A stretch of DNA of 64,000 nt from Nipponacmea schrenckii. Taxonomy: Eukaryota; Mollusca; Gastropoda; Lottiidae. Shown here one piece after another: positions 47,254 to 61,061 of the stretch (position 1 is its first letter; every line of letters begins with the position of its first letter). The DNA lies in contig JAUJPP010000005.1 in NCBI GenBank assembly GCA_030562195.1, positions 24,725,106 to 24,789,105 of the forward strand. The letters run 5' to 3'. The translations under genes were made by a program, and so were the position numbers. Under the pieces are notes generated by a model. It worked only from the letters and a program-made list of their open reading frames with translations, did not search any database and had not been told where the DNA came from.

Positions 47254-48977
47254 GAGATATCAGGGCGGCTATGGCATTGGTAAGCTTCTAATTCTGACGG
47301 TGATACCCATTTATTAATAGTATCATTTGGCGATATCGTGACATTTGAAATCGGTAGTTGTACAATTAAATATAATTTTGTTGTTTCATCGTTTCTTTAA
47401 ATAAACTTCTATGGCCAGCTGAGTAGTCGATTGACTATCTGGATTATATATCTTTTTATGAAAATAAATTTTCCTATGTTATTATACAAGCGTCAAGAAG
47501 TTTTTTTTTTCTAATGACATTTTTACTACTTATATGCAACCGGTCAATGACTTTATATGGATACGGAATCATATGACTGTTGAAAACTAGAACGACCTTT
47601 GCATGAGTGTATTACGACAATTATAGAAATCACGAACGTAACCCACTAATGATTAACCTATATAAAGCAAACGTCTTGTATCGTTGACTTTTTACAAGCT
47701 TTACATCAAGTGTATTGTTAAATTGGTGAACAGTGGGGATTCTAAAGATTTGTTTTAGCAACTTAGTATGACTTAGAGACTGTTAAGCATGTATCAATAC
47801 TTCCATGCCTGTAGTCGTTTAAGGGAGGATTTTCACTGCTTAATAATTTTTATTCCTATCGATACGTTGTCCTTGTTACGTTAATAACCTCATTTTAAGA
47901 CTCGTTTGACATTATATTCAATGGTAATTCTGGGAGAAATTCGATCAGCGATATTGATCATTTAGAAATTGGAATGTCAGTGGGACTTGATGATAATAAC
48001 AATAACACAGTCGTCTTTTCACAAAATGCAAATTGAGATAAGAGTTGATATATAAATCCTATTAATCAGAACTATGTAATGGGCATTTACTGTCACGAGC
48101 TTACCAATTCAACATATTTGTGTTTGGAAGCTTTCCATTCTACGTATTATTTAGTATTTATTGGTATCCAGTTTGATGCTGGCAGTTTGATTTACTAACA
48201 GCATTCCATTACTACAACGCTAAAAAGTCACAATTGAAATGTTGACAATATCCGCACAGTAATAGTTCAAGTTGGTTTTAAATTTTTACCATTCCATTGT
48301 GCGTCAAATTTCAGAGAAACAGAATCTGCATGATATGACAAATGTCAACAAACAGGTACATTCATGGTTTGGCTAACTACAAAATCATTATCACCAATGA
48401 GATCTACAGGTTCTAATAGAATGAACAGTTAGCTGTGAACACTATAAGTGACTAGTTAATAATTTCTTCTTTCTTAGCCCAAACGGGTAAAATACTCTGG
48501 ATCTTTCATAGGCAATTGCCAAGTTACTTCGAAACGTTAATTGCGTTAAATTAAACAAAATACAATTTTATAGAGATAATATTTCCTATTGCCTTTGGCG
48601 TTGATGAATGTGACCTATTTATTTGTTGTTTGCAAAATGTTTCACAGTATTCTACGACCTCAAAAATAAATTATGAATAGAAAATCTGTAGATACCGGTA
48701 CGATTTAAACATACATGTATGTCTATATATTAAAATAGTCAATATGACCTCTTGATAATTTGCAATAATGAAAATTATCGTCAGTATTTATCACATTATA
48801 GGTCTTATATATAAACTCATTACGTCAAATTTAAATAAAGCTACTACAAATGAGAGAATAATATCATATTAATAGATGTTTATGGGCAGTGGGGCGAGGT
48901 TGGGTGAACAGTGTGGTTGACATGAAAGAAAAATATCGTAGAAGGGAGCTCAGTCTGAAACGCTTCGTACACCCATA
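47254..48977. other. AT-rich intergenic sequence
   Basis: No gene, inverted repeat or tandem array recognised. Confidence 0.5.
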
Positions 48978-49582
48978 AGGCTGGTTTTATACTTTTTACG
49001 CCATCAAACGCCGTTAAACGCCGTTTAACGCCGTAAAACGTTGCGCCGGTTAGCGGCGTAAAACGCCAGACCTGACCGCGCTCGTATTTAGTGTAAATAC
49101 ACGCGCTTACGCCAGCATGCGCCGACCTTTTTTGGGTCTTCAATATATATAAATAGTCTACAGAAGTACAAAAAAAGTACGAAAATCGCATAATCCCTTC
49201 AAATATACATAAATATCTTAAATTCCCAAAACTTCGTCTTTCTATATATGTCTTTTCTATCTATAGACAGATACATCGCGCATTCATGTCATAAACTATG
49301 GAATTACATAACTGATAACAACGTTGTCAATGTTTGATGAAAAGATCCAAATCACTCATTGTCTGTGTTATACAATAGCACCTTGTGTTTGGTTGATTGC
49401 CGGCGTTTGCTAGCGTAAACGCTGGAAAGATCAACATAGTTGAACTCTGGAAAAAGTGACGCCGTCAAACGCCGTTATACGGCGTGACTCGCTGGCGATG
49501 TAAGTAAAATCGATGCGCTGAAGAACGCCGGCAAACGCCGTATTCCAGCTTTTTTAAAAAGGGAAGAAGTATAAACCCACCT
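48978..49582. mobile_element. Inverted-repeat element rich in ACGCCG motifs
   Basis: Left end AGGCTGGTTTTATACTTTTT and right end, reverse complemented, AGGTGGGTTTATACTTC. TA lies outside on both sides (48976-48977 and 49583-49584). Next to both ends are clusters of AAACGCCG / ACGCCGTCAAACGCCGTT words in alternating orientation (49000-49075 and 49460-49545). About 605 bp, no coding capacity. This fits a MITE, possibly with a TA target, of unassigned superfamily. Confidence 0.65.
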
Positions 49583-49584
49583 TA

Positions 49585-51479
49585 ACTCCTATTGTTTGTT
49601 ACCAAAGGCCGTTTGACCTTTTTTGTAGACATTTTATGTATACCAATCTGAAGTGTTCGATTAACAGCTTCCAGTTATTGCTAAAAAACTCACAATCCAT
49701 ATATTGGATTGTGGGCACGATATTTATTCAATGTTCAAACTGTTTTGGATCATGTTTTGTGTATATATATAATACTTTTAACGAGCCGGAACAAGTTTAA
49801 TTTTTATTCCAAAAGACATTCTGATCTTTTATATCAAACAAGAGCACATTTCTTGCAGAATGAATCATGTAACGAACTGAAATGTGAAATTGAAAATGTA
49901 ATATATACTTAACCGAGACCGAGAGGAATGTGTATCGCCACATGGACCAGTGAAGTTCATATTCGACAAAGCACGTCGGGATCTTTACAACTTACAGGTT
50001 GGGAATTTGAATGGGTTTTACACACGCTGCTACCAAGTGTTGGCGTTTAAGGGAATCTAAATTCTAAACGACGGCTGGGTTTGGCCCGATTTTGTGACGA
50101 TCCACAATCTGTCTGACTGGCGATCATTTCAAAATTGACCGACCATTAGCAATTGTAATAATTTCATCTGATGACTGCAATTTGGCTAATGGTCGGTCAA
50201 TTTTGACTTGATCGCCAGTCAGAAAACCTTCATGGACTTGCTCTATACTCAAAACGTATCAAGGGAAATAAATTAATTGTAATATGTGGGCATACATGTT
50301 TATGATTCTCTACTATCGACCTTCAATCCTGTTAAAACTGGAATTGTTGATCAACGTCATTTATTTTTAAAGGATGGTGCTGAGGAATATCTTTTTTAGT
50401 GCTGACAAAGAGTCGAATACATTACGAACAGACGAAGCACAGAGTGTCTTTTCTCTAGTTCTAGTTTTTTGCTTTATGAAGTTGAGGCATCTGTAAAGTA
50501 TTAATGTTATTTGTAGGAAATGATAAACTTAACTGTTTCGATTCAGTGAGCTAAACATAACAAAATCATTCTATCGGAAAACATATTTAATAGGTTAGAA
50601 GGAAAAAACAATTCGCTTTAATCATAGCAATTGTAATTTGTTACAAGGTTTGGAATAATAAAAAACAGACATTTTATTATCGCATTCCATAAGTTTGTAA
50701 ACCTTAACTTCTTAGTCTTTATTAAATGAGGAAGTGAGAAAAAATGTCCGGGTTGGTATCCGACTTTCTTCCTTAGTTACATTAATTGGTTGAAATTTGC
50801 TCTGTGTAATAAATGAATATTTCAGAAGGTGTTGTGTTCGATATTTCGCTCACGTTTGTGTCTAGACGACTAACTTTCTGGCCCTATCCAGTTTCTAAGA
50901 CGTGATATTAACAGTGACGATATCACATCCGTATATCACGTCAGTCTGAGGAACTTTGTAAGGTTGTAGGACTATTTTGTAAATGCAGTTTTATGGTTGT
51001 ATGATCAAACTACAAGTTAACAAGTGATTTTTTACTCTACTTTCCATGATTTAGAGTGAAATCTGGTTTATAAGCGTATACTTCGTATATATTTTTGAAA
51101 TTTCTTGTGACTCTTAATTTGTTATTTACTAATACAATAGCAACTGTATTAACTGAGAGTATTTAAGAGGATAATGAAGATGATTTCTTAAAAGAGTATT
51201 GGGTCAGCTTTGAATTATCTCGTTTATCTGTAAGCATATAGCACAGACATACTCAAGATTATTTCCTGATGCACCACTTTGGACATGAAAGTGAGTAAGA
51301 AGCGCAACTTTTCAATTCATTGTGTAGTGTACGAAGTTAGCGGAGGGGGTAACAGTAGCGTTTACATGAATTATTGAGGGGGTGCTGTTATTTGGAGAGA
51401 GAAGTGTGCCTACCGATGGATACACTCTAAGGTCTGAATCAGAAGTATTTTGGCGAAGACTATGTTCCGACTGCTCTTT
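49585..51479. other. AT-rich intergenic sequence with one hairpin element
   Basis: Apart from the hairpin at 50113-50222 nothing is recognised. Short open frames have no domain. Confidence 0.5.
50113..50222. repeat. 110-bp hairpin (inverted repeat)
   Basis: The left arm CTGACTGGCGATCATTTCAA...(50113-50155) is the inverted complement of the right arm (50178-50222) with few mismatches and a small indel, around a loop of about 22 bp. It may be a very small MITE or a hairpin RNA source. Confidence 0.8.
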
Positions 51480-52021
51480 CTCGCTTACATGCAGCTTAGG
51501 TTTACGTCAAGGATAATTTAGAAGAAAGAAGACGTAAAATTCGGTACTATTTTAATGCAAAGTGTAAACAAACTAAATTCGAAGTAGTTGCTCCCTTTAT
51601 TTAATTTGATCCGACTACTAAATTAGACCATTTTCGAAAAGTAACTACGCATTGGACAACTTATCACCGCATTATGGAACAGTTCTCATCGGTCAATTTT
51701 CGAATGAACACCAATTAACAGGAAATACTAAAAAGGTTCATGTTGAACATCTACGTTTAGCTAACCCAATTGGGACGAGTATTAATAATCAGGGTAAAAA
51801 ACAACAACAGCTCAGTTCCACTCGGACCTTACCACGCTCATTGTTAACCCAATAAGGCCATTAGCGGATTCAAGTGATTCCGACTCCGAATTCGATTCTG
51901 AAGATGATATGCCTCAAGCGCACGTTAAACATGTTTTATGTATTCATGCTGACCTACGCGCTTCTAACGATCCTCCGATTGATTACGACAGCTCAGTTTC
52001 GGAAAGATCGTTTTATATTTA
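51480..52021 (+). pseudogene. Decayed Ty3/Gypsy-type pol end
   Basis: Broken frames read VYVKDNLEERRRKIRYYFNA, then KFEVVAPFI, KLDHFRKVTTHWTTYHRIME in altered frames, and KKVHVEHLRLANP (from about 51735). This is the order of the integrase C-terminal region of Gypsy-like elements (KYFN..R...F..GDLV, KL...W.GPY.I, HV..L). An acidic Ser/Asp tail follows (51865-51910), then a stop at about 52019-52021. Several frameshifts and stops are present. The part from 51912 on is duplicated at 57812. Confidence 0.5.
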
Positions 52022-52730
52022 GAGAGTTAGCCTACTCCTTTTGTTGATTACTCGGCATGGTACCGATACTGAAAATGTGCGAGTAAATAGATACGTATGT
52101 GCGAGTAGATAGATACTTATGTCCAGTTGTCCCAGGTGTTCAACTCTGAAACTCGGATGTAGCGTGGATTGCGTTATTCCCTAATATACCGCCTTAGCAT
52201 AGGATTCGGTGTGTTTAAAGGGCGTTTTTGAAAGGCCGATTAACGAATTGTTGATTTTAACTCTCCGGGAAATATCGTTTGATTGCCTCACTTAAAAGAG
52301 ATATAGGCTTTGTCGTCCCTTTTAGGATATATGATTAGGATTTAAGATTATAAGTTATTTTAAGATTATAATTTTGGATTTAAAATTATAATCATGTAGA
52401 GTAACAAAGTTATTACCTCATTGCGTGGTATAAAATTAAGTTTATGTTGAAAAATTGTTTTGTTATACTAAGTACGAGTAAAAGTAAGGTTGTTATATCT
52501 TGTGTACATGGTTTGTAATAATATGCAGGTCCCATGTATATATTTTGTTATTTATCCCCAATGGTTCCTGCTCGTCCTCTTTTCTTTTTCCTCTTCTGAT
52601 TTCTCCTAAACTCTATGTATCAGACCAGACAATTGGCATATCTAAAACAGGAAAAATAGTGCAGTCATCGAACTTCACCCTATTCTGTTCGACTAGCCCA
52701 GAAGATATACAAGTCAGTAGACAGAAAATC

Positions 52731-52890
52731 TAAACCAGAAGACAGACGATTAAAACCGAAAGACAGAAGATTAAAACCAGAAGACAGAAGATTAAAACCA
52801 GAAGATAGAAGATTTAGACCAGAAGACAGAAGATTTAAACCAGGAGACAGAAGATTTAAACCAGAATACAGAAGACAGACGATTGAAACC
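52731..52890 (+). repeat. 21-bp minisatellite in duplication copy 1
   Basis: About seven to eight units of 'aaaaccagaagacagaagatt', varying between 'gattaaaacc' and 'gatttaaacc'. The unit is a multiple of three but the reading frames are not supported as genes. The last units differ from those of copy 2, so the array changed after the duplication. Confidence 0.9.
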
Positions 52891-53308
52891 AGCCAAAGAT
52901 TTACCGTACCGATGTTTATTTTAAAAATTAATATTAAATAGGTGATGATCGGACATCATCATTTGTGCGAAATTTCAGTGCGAAAAGGTGATGATCAGAT
53001 ATAATCATGTGTGATTTTTTTTTCAGCTCTAGGACAATAAGAACTCTATGTAAATTTGCGTTTTTTTTTTCTTATTGTTATCTTTTCTGTTGCTCTGACG
53101 GATTTCTAAAAATTTGTAGAATGTTTGTAAAAATAATCTTTCAAGAAAATCATATATTATGGATTTTGTACATAGGGGGAATATCTTATGTAACATTGCT
53201 GTATTGAATATTATTTTTTAATGATCTGCCTTAGTTGGAAGACATAAATTCTAGAATAGGGATAGACAAATAATATAAACAACTAAATAGTACAGGCATA
53301 TCCATATA

Positions 53309-54984
53309 TTGATTGTACTTTAAATGATTTCAAGCTCATTAACTCCACTGACATGAAAAAACTCATTAGTTCCACAGCCCCAAAGTCATGTGCTCTAGAC
53401 CCCATACCTACACCTATCTTGAAAAACTGTATTGATGAATTGTCCCCTATAATATGTAACATTATTAATTCTTGTATAGAATCAGCAACTGTTCCTAATA
53501 TATTTAAGCTAGCTTATGTAACACCCTTAATTAAGAAACCTTCGCTTGATTCTAATGTTTTAAAAAACTACAGACCTGTTTCAAATTTAAGTTTTATTTC
53601 CAAATTGCTAAAAATGCATTGCTTCTCAGTTGAAAAGTTATATAGCAGATAACAATTTATTTGAAGCTTTTCAGAGTGCGTACAAGAGACACCATTCCAC
53701 CGAAACTTCCTTAATTCGTGTGTTTAATGATATTCTACTTGATATTGATAAAAAAAATGTTCAATTCTACTACTTCTGGATATAAAAATGCATTTTAGTA
53801 AATGGTTAATCTTCCTCAGAGTCAGTTTTAACTTATGGTTTTAGGTCCCATTTTATTCACCTTATACACTTCACCATTAGGTGACATTGTTAGAAAGTAT
53901 GGTTTAAATTTTCATTTATATGCGGATGATACCCAGCTGTACATTTCTTTTAACCCTTTGTCTCCTGTCTCTTTTAAATTATCAAAATGTCATCTTGAAA
54001 GCTGCATATCGGAAATCAGATCATGGATGTCCAAGAATTTCTTGAAATTGAATGATGATAAAACAGAGTATATGATTTTAGGTTCAAAGCACCAGATTAG
54101 TAAAACAAATTGTTATAAGAGTTCTATCATTATTGGAAATGCCACAATTGATCCGTCATTGACTGCTAGGAACATTGGTGTTATAGTTGATTCTCATTTG
54201 AACATGGAGGCACAAGTCAATAATGTTTGTAAAGTTTGTTATTTTAATATTAGAAATATTGGTAAAATTCGAAAATATCTGTCCATAGACAATACTAAAT
54301 CACTTGTTAATTCATTAGTCACTTCTCGTTTAGATAATTTTAATTCTTTATTGATTGGTTTACCTTCAAAACTTTTAGATAAGCTACAACGTGTTCAGAC
54401 ACAGCTGCACGACTGATAACTCGACTGAAACGAACTGATCATATTACTCCTGTACTGTCTGATTTGCATTGGTTACCTGTAAAATATCGCATTGAGTTCA
54501 AAATCTTATTGTTAACTTTTAAATGTCTACACAATTTAGCTCCTTTATATTTAATTGAATTAATAGATATCTATACTCCGAGTCGTACCTTGAGATCAGC
54601 TGATAAATTACTTTTAAAACCAGTTTCTTTAAAGCTGGTTTCATATGGACAAAGATCTTTTAGTTTTCAGGCACCAGTTTTATGGAATAAACTACCTTTT
54701 ATACTTCGCACATGTACATCTTTTATTGCTTTTAAGAAGAACCTCAAAACTCATCTTTTTAATCAAGCTTTTAATAATTAAATCTTATATTTTTATTATT
54801 GAATTTATTTTATCTAGTTTTATTAATTTATTTTATTATAAGCCTACTCTTAAATTATCAATTTTAATTGTATTTTACTGTACTGTAATTATTGTTAAAG
54901 ATTTTTATCAGTTTATTGTAAAGTGCCCCTGAACACGTTAGTGAAAGGGTGCACTATAAATATGTTGTATAATAATAATAATAA
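53309..54984 (+). mobile_element. 5'-truncated CR1/L2-like LINE
   Basis: Present in duplication copy 1 and absent at the matching site in copy 2 (about 59197). ATATA flanks both ends (53304-53308, 54985-54989), consistent with a short target duplication. The 3' end is GGGTGCACTATAAATATGTT followed by an (ATA)n tail, the usual layout for CR1/L2-like elements. The coding part is broken. It inserted after the tandem duplication, or was lost precisely from copy 2, which is much less likely. Confidence 0.93.
53341..54781 (+). pseudogene. CR1/L2-like reverse transcriptase ORF2 remnant
   Basis: Frame 1 (to about 53652) has ALDPIPTPILKNCIDELSPI and LKNYRPVSNLSFISKLL, the fingers region. The palm centre between about 53640 and 53830 is shortened and out of frame. 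The next frame (53835-54416) has [17 protein letters not shown], the catalytic LYADDTQLY, and [15 protein letters not shown] frameshift at about 54410 leads to the C-terminal part LHWLPVKYRIEFKILLLTFK and ending THLFNQAFNN with stop at 54779-54781. YADDTQLY and LHWLPV are hallmarks of the CR1/L2/Rex group. Endonuclease absent. Confidence 0.9.
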
Positions 54985-57199
54985 ATATAATTGTGTTGAG
55001 TTAATTATTACCCAGTTACTAAATGCCATTGAAAGAAGTACAGGCATAGAGGGGCATTAAAGTTTCCGATTATATTTTTGGGTAAGAAGATGAAGGTGTC
55101 ACAGGAGTTTCTTAACAACAGGGCTTTTACACAGTGGGAAATATGCAGTAATGCAGTAAGCTATAGTAATTAAGGTTTAACTAATCAACAGGGCAGTCTC
55201 ATTTCCAACGTAACGACTGGACGGGGATTAAACTTGACAAACAAAGGAATCTTAGACAAAAAATCAATACGAAATAAAGCATGGAAAACGATAAATAGAT
55301 TGTTTTAGTACATAAACACATTTGTTATAAAAAATGATCAGATGTCTTAGTGTGAACTTTTCAAACCTCATCAGTGGGCATCAGAAAAGATCCATCTGAT
55401 AATGTAATATTTCACACCTCTCCAGTGGGCATCAGAAAGATCAATCTGATTATGTAATATTTCACATCTACCCAGTGAGTTCCAGGAAGGATTAATCTGA
55501 TTATGTAATACTTTAGCCTTAATTTCTAGCATAAAATAAATTTAACCAACACCAATATGGATGTCATAATCAGCATGCAGCCCTTCTTCTCATTTTAACT
55601 ATATGTTATATGGATGTTTAAAAAAAAGTTCAAATCGTAAATTTTGAAAAATTCTGAATAAAACCTAAACATTTCAGAATTATAAGGTTAAGAATGTTTG
55701 ACAGGTGTTATATGACAGATAATAGCACTTTAGATTTAGAAAATGTACACATATGTGTAAAGTAAATTAGGTTATAAACAGATAGATCGGATTATGAAAA
55801 TGTTTGAAAGGGAAAATCCAATTTTAAACTTGGCCAGTAAGAGCTCCATGCATCAGTAAATATACCTGCTGCCATAAATATCATAAAAATATATATGTAT
55901 CCTAAAAACTAAGTTATTATTTATAAGATGCATTTGATAATTGAAAAACGCTTAATAAATTAATTAAGTTTTCCAGATTTTAAGGTATTCTGTTACTTTA
56001 TGACACCAGATGACACTGGTGCATATATACTCATATTGACTATTCTTCAGAAATAAAATTTTATGACGCAGTTTCCCTTTAACAATTATTTGTTCGATTT
56101 TTAATTTTTTTTATTAAAAATTTCTCTTAGAATATCTGGACATACGACTTTTAGTCAAACGTTGATACGCTCTACTGTAGGAATTTTCCTGGTATCTTAA
56201 ACACAACAACGCACAAGAGTTTATACAAATCGAATAGCGCGTGACTTTAAGTGCGTGACAATCGATTTATCTTTCATGCTTTGTTTTCGTATCCATTTTT
56301 TGTAGAGCATTTTTGTTTGAATCAAACATTTTTAAATACCCTGGAATCCAAAATCAAAATTTGAAGCTAAATTTTAACCGTTAAGTTTTAGATTAAGAAC
56401 CGTTGTGTTTTTATATTAATACTGAAACTGTTTAGTTAGCAGATGGCTTTAGAAAGCTAGAAGTTCCACAAGTCTTGCAGCTATGTGGGAAAGTATCATC
56501 GACCACGCTCGGTGATGATCACAGCTCTAGTTTTCCTTGATTTATACAGTTATCTAAATTTTAGTGGGAATCCAGAACGCTTTTGACTATCGCCAGTATT
56601 CATCAGCATGTTCAAACTCTCAGCATCTTTATATATGACAACTTAGTAGAAGGTCACCAATTCATATTTTTTGTCAACAATATTTTATGTTGTCATGTAA
56701 GTAATGCGCTATAAAGAATAAACTATTATCGATATCATTATTGAGTGGAAAATTAGAAATTTGTCCCTTTTTATTTTCATTAGACTTTGGAAGTGAGAAA
56801 TTGCATAATAATAATTGAATAATTGCATAACTTTGTCGCTTTGAAAATCACAGAATATAGAGAAGTCGCCTATAGAAATAAAAAGACATCATAAAAAATT
56901 GTCTACCACTTCCGGATTTTGTGTGAGAACTTCCGGTTTAGCAGAACTGCATTGGGTGTACGAAAGACTACAAAAGCTATATATAAAAACTATCAGGCAT
57001 AATTAGAACCCAATTAGAGGAAAAAATTCTAACCGGAGGTGAAACTTTATGTGTTATCACAGAACAGTAACATTCAGCAAAATTTTAATAAGTCCGCTAA
57101 TTTTTCTCCTATTTGTACGATTTTGATGTTTTTTGAAACCTTGTTACTTTGTTTAAAATTTGTTGGTAACAGAATTTTCATTTTCAAACTTAATTTTTT

Positions 57200-57535
57200 T
57201 TAAGCCCGATTGGTTTTTAAAAAAAATTAAAAGGCTATATCAAATGACCTTGACCTTCAATGACCCTGAATTTTTACAAGTAGAATGTTCTTGACATTAG
57301 CTATCCACACATAGGCCTATAATGGTCGATAACAATTTTTTGTACTCGTTTTAGTTTTTAAAAAAATTCAAAAGGCTATATCAAGTGACCTTGACCTTCA
57401 ATTACCTTTATAATTTCAAGTAAAATGTACTTGACCTAAGCTGTCCATACATATGCTTATAATGGTTGTTTAAAAGTTTGTTTTGAGTGATTAAAAATTC
57501 AAAAGGTTAATCACGTGACCTTGTATCAAGGGGCC
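57200..57535 (+). repeat. Diverged tandem with 'gaccttgaccttcaat'
   Basis: The phrase 'aaaaggctatatcaa(a/g)tgaccttgaccttcaat' occurs at about 57227 and 57368, with a third partial unit near 57495. Each is followed by 'caagtA(a/g)AATGT(t/a)CTTGAC' and 'tatccacacata'. Period about 140 bp. The same array is in copy 2 at about 63164-63480. Confidence 0.7.
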
Positions 57536-58626
57536 TCATAGGGGTTGTTTGCCACTCTCAGTACTGTTCACAGTTCTAGTTATAATTATTATTATTTTTA
57601 TTATTATTATTAACTAATGTTTCTTGTTGTCCGAATCACTCGGCGAATGTAAGACACTCAATTATAAAGTATCTGGTGTTTCGATTTTGGACAAATTATT
57701 TCAAAATCCTGCGTAAAAAAAACAATAACTCCTAACAAGAACAATACATGATTGTCTTTTTCAAAGGTGAAGATAGCTTGCCAGGAAAGGTAGTATACAA
57801 CCATATTCATGCCTCAAGCGCACGTTAAACATGTTTTATGTATTCATGCTGACCAACGCGCTTCTAACGATCCTCCGATTGATTATGACAGCTCAGTTTC
57901 GGAAAGATCGTTTTATATTTAGAGAGTTAGCCTACTCCTTTTGTTGATTACTCGGCATGGTACCGATACTGAAAATGTGCGAGTAAATAGATACGTATGT
58001 GCGAGTAGATAGATACTTATGTCCAGTTGTCCCAGGTGTTCAACTCTGAAACTCGGATGTAGCGTTGATTGCGTTATTCCCTAATATACCGCCTTAGCAT
58101 AGGATTCGGTGTGTTAAGGACATTTTTGAAAGGCCGATTAACGAATTGTTGATTTTAACTCTCCGGAAGTATCGTTTGATTGCCTCACTTAATGAGATAT
58201 AGGCTTTGTCGTCCATTTTAGGATATATGATTAGGATTTAAGATTATAAGTTAGGTTTAAGATTATAATTTTGGATTTAAAATTATAATCATGTAGAGTA
58301 ACAAAGTTATTACCTCATTGCGTGGTATAAAATTAAGTTTATGTTGAAGAATTGTTTTGTTATACTAAGTACGAGTAAAAGTAAGGTTGTTATATCTTGT
58401 GTACATGGTTTGTAATAATATGCAGGTCCCATGTATATATTTTGTTATTTATCCCCAATGGTTCCTGCTCGTCCTCTTTTCTTTTTCCTCTTCTGATTTC
58501 TCCTAAACTCTATGTATCAGACCAGACAATTGGCATATCTAAAACAGGAAAAATAGTGCAGTCATCGAACTTCACCCTATTCTGTTCGACTAGCCCAGAA
58601 GATATACAAGTCAGTAGACAGAAAAT

Positions 58627-58785
58627 CTAAACCAGAAGACAGACGATTAAAACCGAAAGACAGAAGATTAAAACCAGAAGACAGAAGATTAAAACCAGAA
58701 GATAGAAGATTTAGACCAGAAAACAGAAGATTTAAACCAGGAGACAGAAGATTTAAACCAGAAGACAGACGATTTAAACCAGGCA
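58627..58785 (+). repeat. 21-bp minisatellite in duplication copy 2
   Basis: Copy 2 counterpart of 52731-52890, with the same 21-bp unit and similar length. The final units read 'gaagacagacgatttaaacc' here and 'gaatacagaagacagacgatt' in copy 1. Confidence 0.9.
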
Positions 58786-61061
58786 AAGATTTACCGTACC
58801 GATGTTTATTTTAAAAATTAATATTAAATAGGTGATGATCGGACATCATCATTTGTGCGAAATTTCAGTGCGAAAAGGTGATGATCAGATATAATCATGT
58901 GTGATTTTTTTTTCAGCTCTAGGACAATAAGAACTCTATGTAAATTTGCGTTTTTTTTTCTTATTGTTATCTTTTCTGTTGCTCTGACCGATTTCTAAAA
59001 ATTTGTAGAATGTTTGTAAAAAAAATCTTTCAAGAAAATCATATATTATGGATTTTGTACATTGGGGGAATATCTTATGTAACATTGCTGTATTGAATAT
59101 TATTTTTTAATGATCTGCCTTAGTTGGAAGACATAAATTCTAGAATAGGGATAGACAAATAATATAAACAACTAAATAGTACAGGCATATCCATATAATT
59201 GTGTTGAGTTAATTATTACCCAGTTACTAAATGCCATTGAAAGAAGTACAGGCATAGAAGGGCATTAAAGTTTCCGATTATATTTTTGGGTAAGAAGATG
59301 AAGGTGTCACAGGAGTTTCTTAACAACAGGGCTTTTACACAGTGGGAAATATGCAGTAATGCAGTAAGCTATAGTAATTAAGGTTTAACTAATCAACAGG
59401 GCAGTCTCATTTCCAACGTAACGACTGGACGGGGATTAAACTTGACAAACAAAGGAATCTTAGACAAAAAATCAATACGAAATAAAGCATGGAAAACGAT
59501 AAATAGATTGTTTTAGTACATAAACACATTTGTTATAAAAAATGATCAGATGTCTTAGTGTGAACTTTTCAAACCTCATCAGTGGGCATCAGAAAAGATC
59601 CATCTGATAATGTAATATTTCACACCTCCAGTGGGCATCAGAAAAAATCAATCTGATTATGTAATATTTCACATCTACCCAGTGAGTTCCAGGAAGGATT
59701 AATCTGATTATGTAATACTTTAACCTTAATTTCTAGCATAAAATAAATTTATCCAACATCAATATGGATGTCATAATCAGCATGCAGCCCTTCTTCTCAT
59801 TTTAACTATATGTTATATGGATGTTTAAAAAAAAGTTCAAATCGTAAATTTTGAAAAATTCTGAATAAAACCTAAACATTTCAGAATTATAAGGTTAAGA
59901 ATGTTTGACAGGTGTTATATGACAGATAATAGCACTTTAGATTTAGAAAATGTACACATATGTGTAAAGTAAATTAGGTTATAAACAGATAGATCGGATT
60001 ATGAAAATGTTTGAAACGGAAAGTCCAATTTTAAACTTGGCCAGTAAGAGCTCCATGTATCAGTAAATATACCTGCTGCCATAAATATCATAAAAAATAT
60101 ATATGTATCCTAAAAACTAAGTTATTATTTATAAGATGCATTTGATAATTGAAAAACGCTTAATAAATTAATTAAGTTTTCCAGATTTTAAGGTATTCTG
60201 TTACTTTATAACACCAGATGACACTGGTGCATATATACTCATATTGACTATTCTTCAGAACTAAAATTTTATGACGCAGTTTCCCTTAAACAATTATTTG
60301 TTCGATTTTTAATTTTTTTTATTAAAAATTTCTCTTAGAATATCTGGACATACGACTTTTAGTCAAACGTTGATACGCTCTACTGTAGGAATTTTCCTGG
60401 TATCTTATACACAACAACGCACAAGAGTTTAGACAAATCGAATAGCGCGTGACTTTAAGTGCGTGACAGTCGATTTATCTTTCATGCTTTGTTTTCGTAT
60501 CCATTTTTTGTAGAGCATTTTTGTTTGAATCAAACATTTTTAAATACCCTGGAATCCAAAATCAAAATTTGAAGCTAAATTTTAACCGTTAAGTTTTAGA
60601 TTAAGAACCGTTGTGTTTTTATATTAATACTGAAACTGTTTAGTTAGCAGATGGCTTTAGAAAGCTAGAAGTTCCACAAGTCTTGCAGCTATGTGGAAAA
60701 GTATCATCGACCATGCTCGGTGATGATCACAGCTCTAGTTTTCCTTGATTTATACAGTTATCTAAATTTCAGTGGGAATCCAGAACGCTTTTGACTATCG
60801 CCAGTATTCATCAGCATGTTCAAACTCTCAGCATCTTTATATATGACAACTTAGTAGAAGGTCACCAATTCATATTTTTTGTCAACAATATTTTATGTTG
60901 TCATGTAAGTAATGCGCTATAAAGAATAAACTATTATCGATATCATTATTGAGTGGAAAATTAGAAATTTGTCCCTTTTTATTTTCATTAGACTTTGGAA
61001 GTGAGAAATTGCATAATAATAATTGAATAATTGCATAACTTTGTCGCTTTGAAAATCACAG

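Larger units (their letters stand above)
51912..57811 (+). repeat. Tandem duplication, copy 1
   Basis: Copy 1 (51912-57811) and copy 2 (57812-63765) are head to tail and nearly identical over about 4.2 kb once the private insertions are removed. The junction shares ATG: copy 1 begins after '...gatATG' and copy 2 after '...ttcATG', and copy 2 ends at another '...ttcATG'. Copy 1 carries the LINE at 53309-54984. Apart from the Gypsy-like tail at its start, the unit is non-coding, with a 21-bp minisatellite, 'gaccttgacctt' repeats and an (ATT)n stretch near its end. Confidence 0.95.

Noticed and set aside
52500..58630. Identical 77-codon frames at 52500-52733 and 58397-58630
   Set aside because: Identity comes from the tandem duplication; composition is low-complexity and the frame runs into the 21-bp minisatellite.
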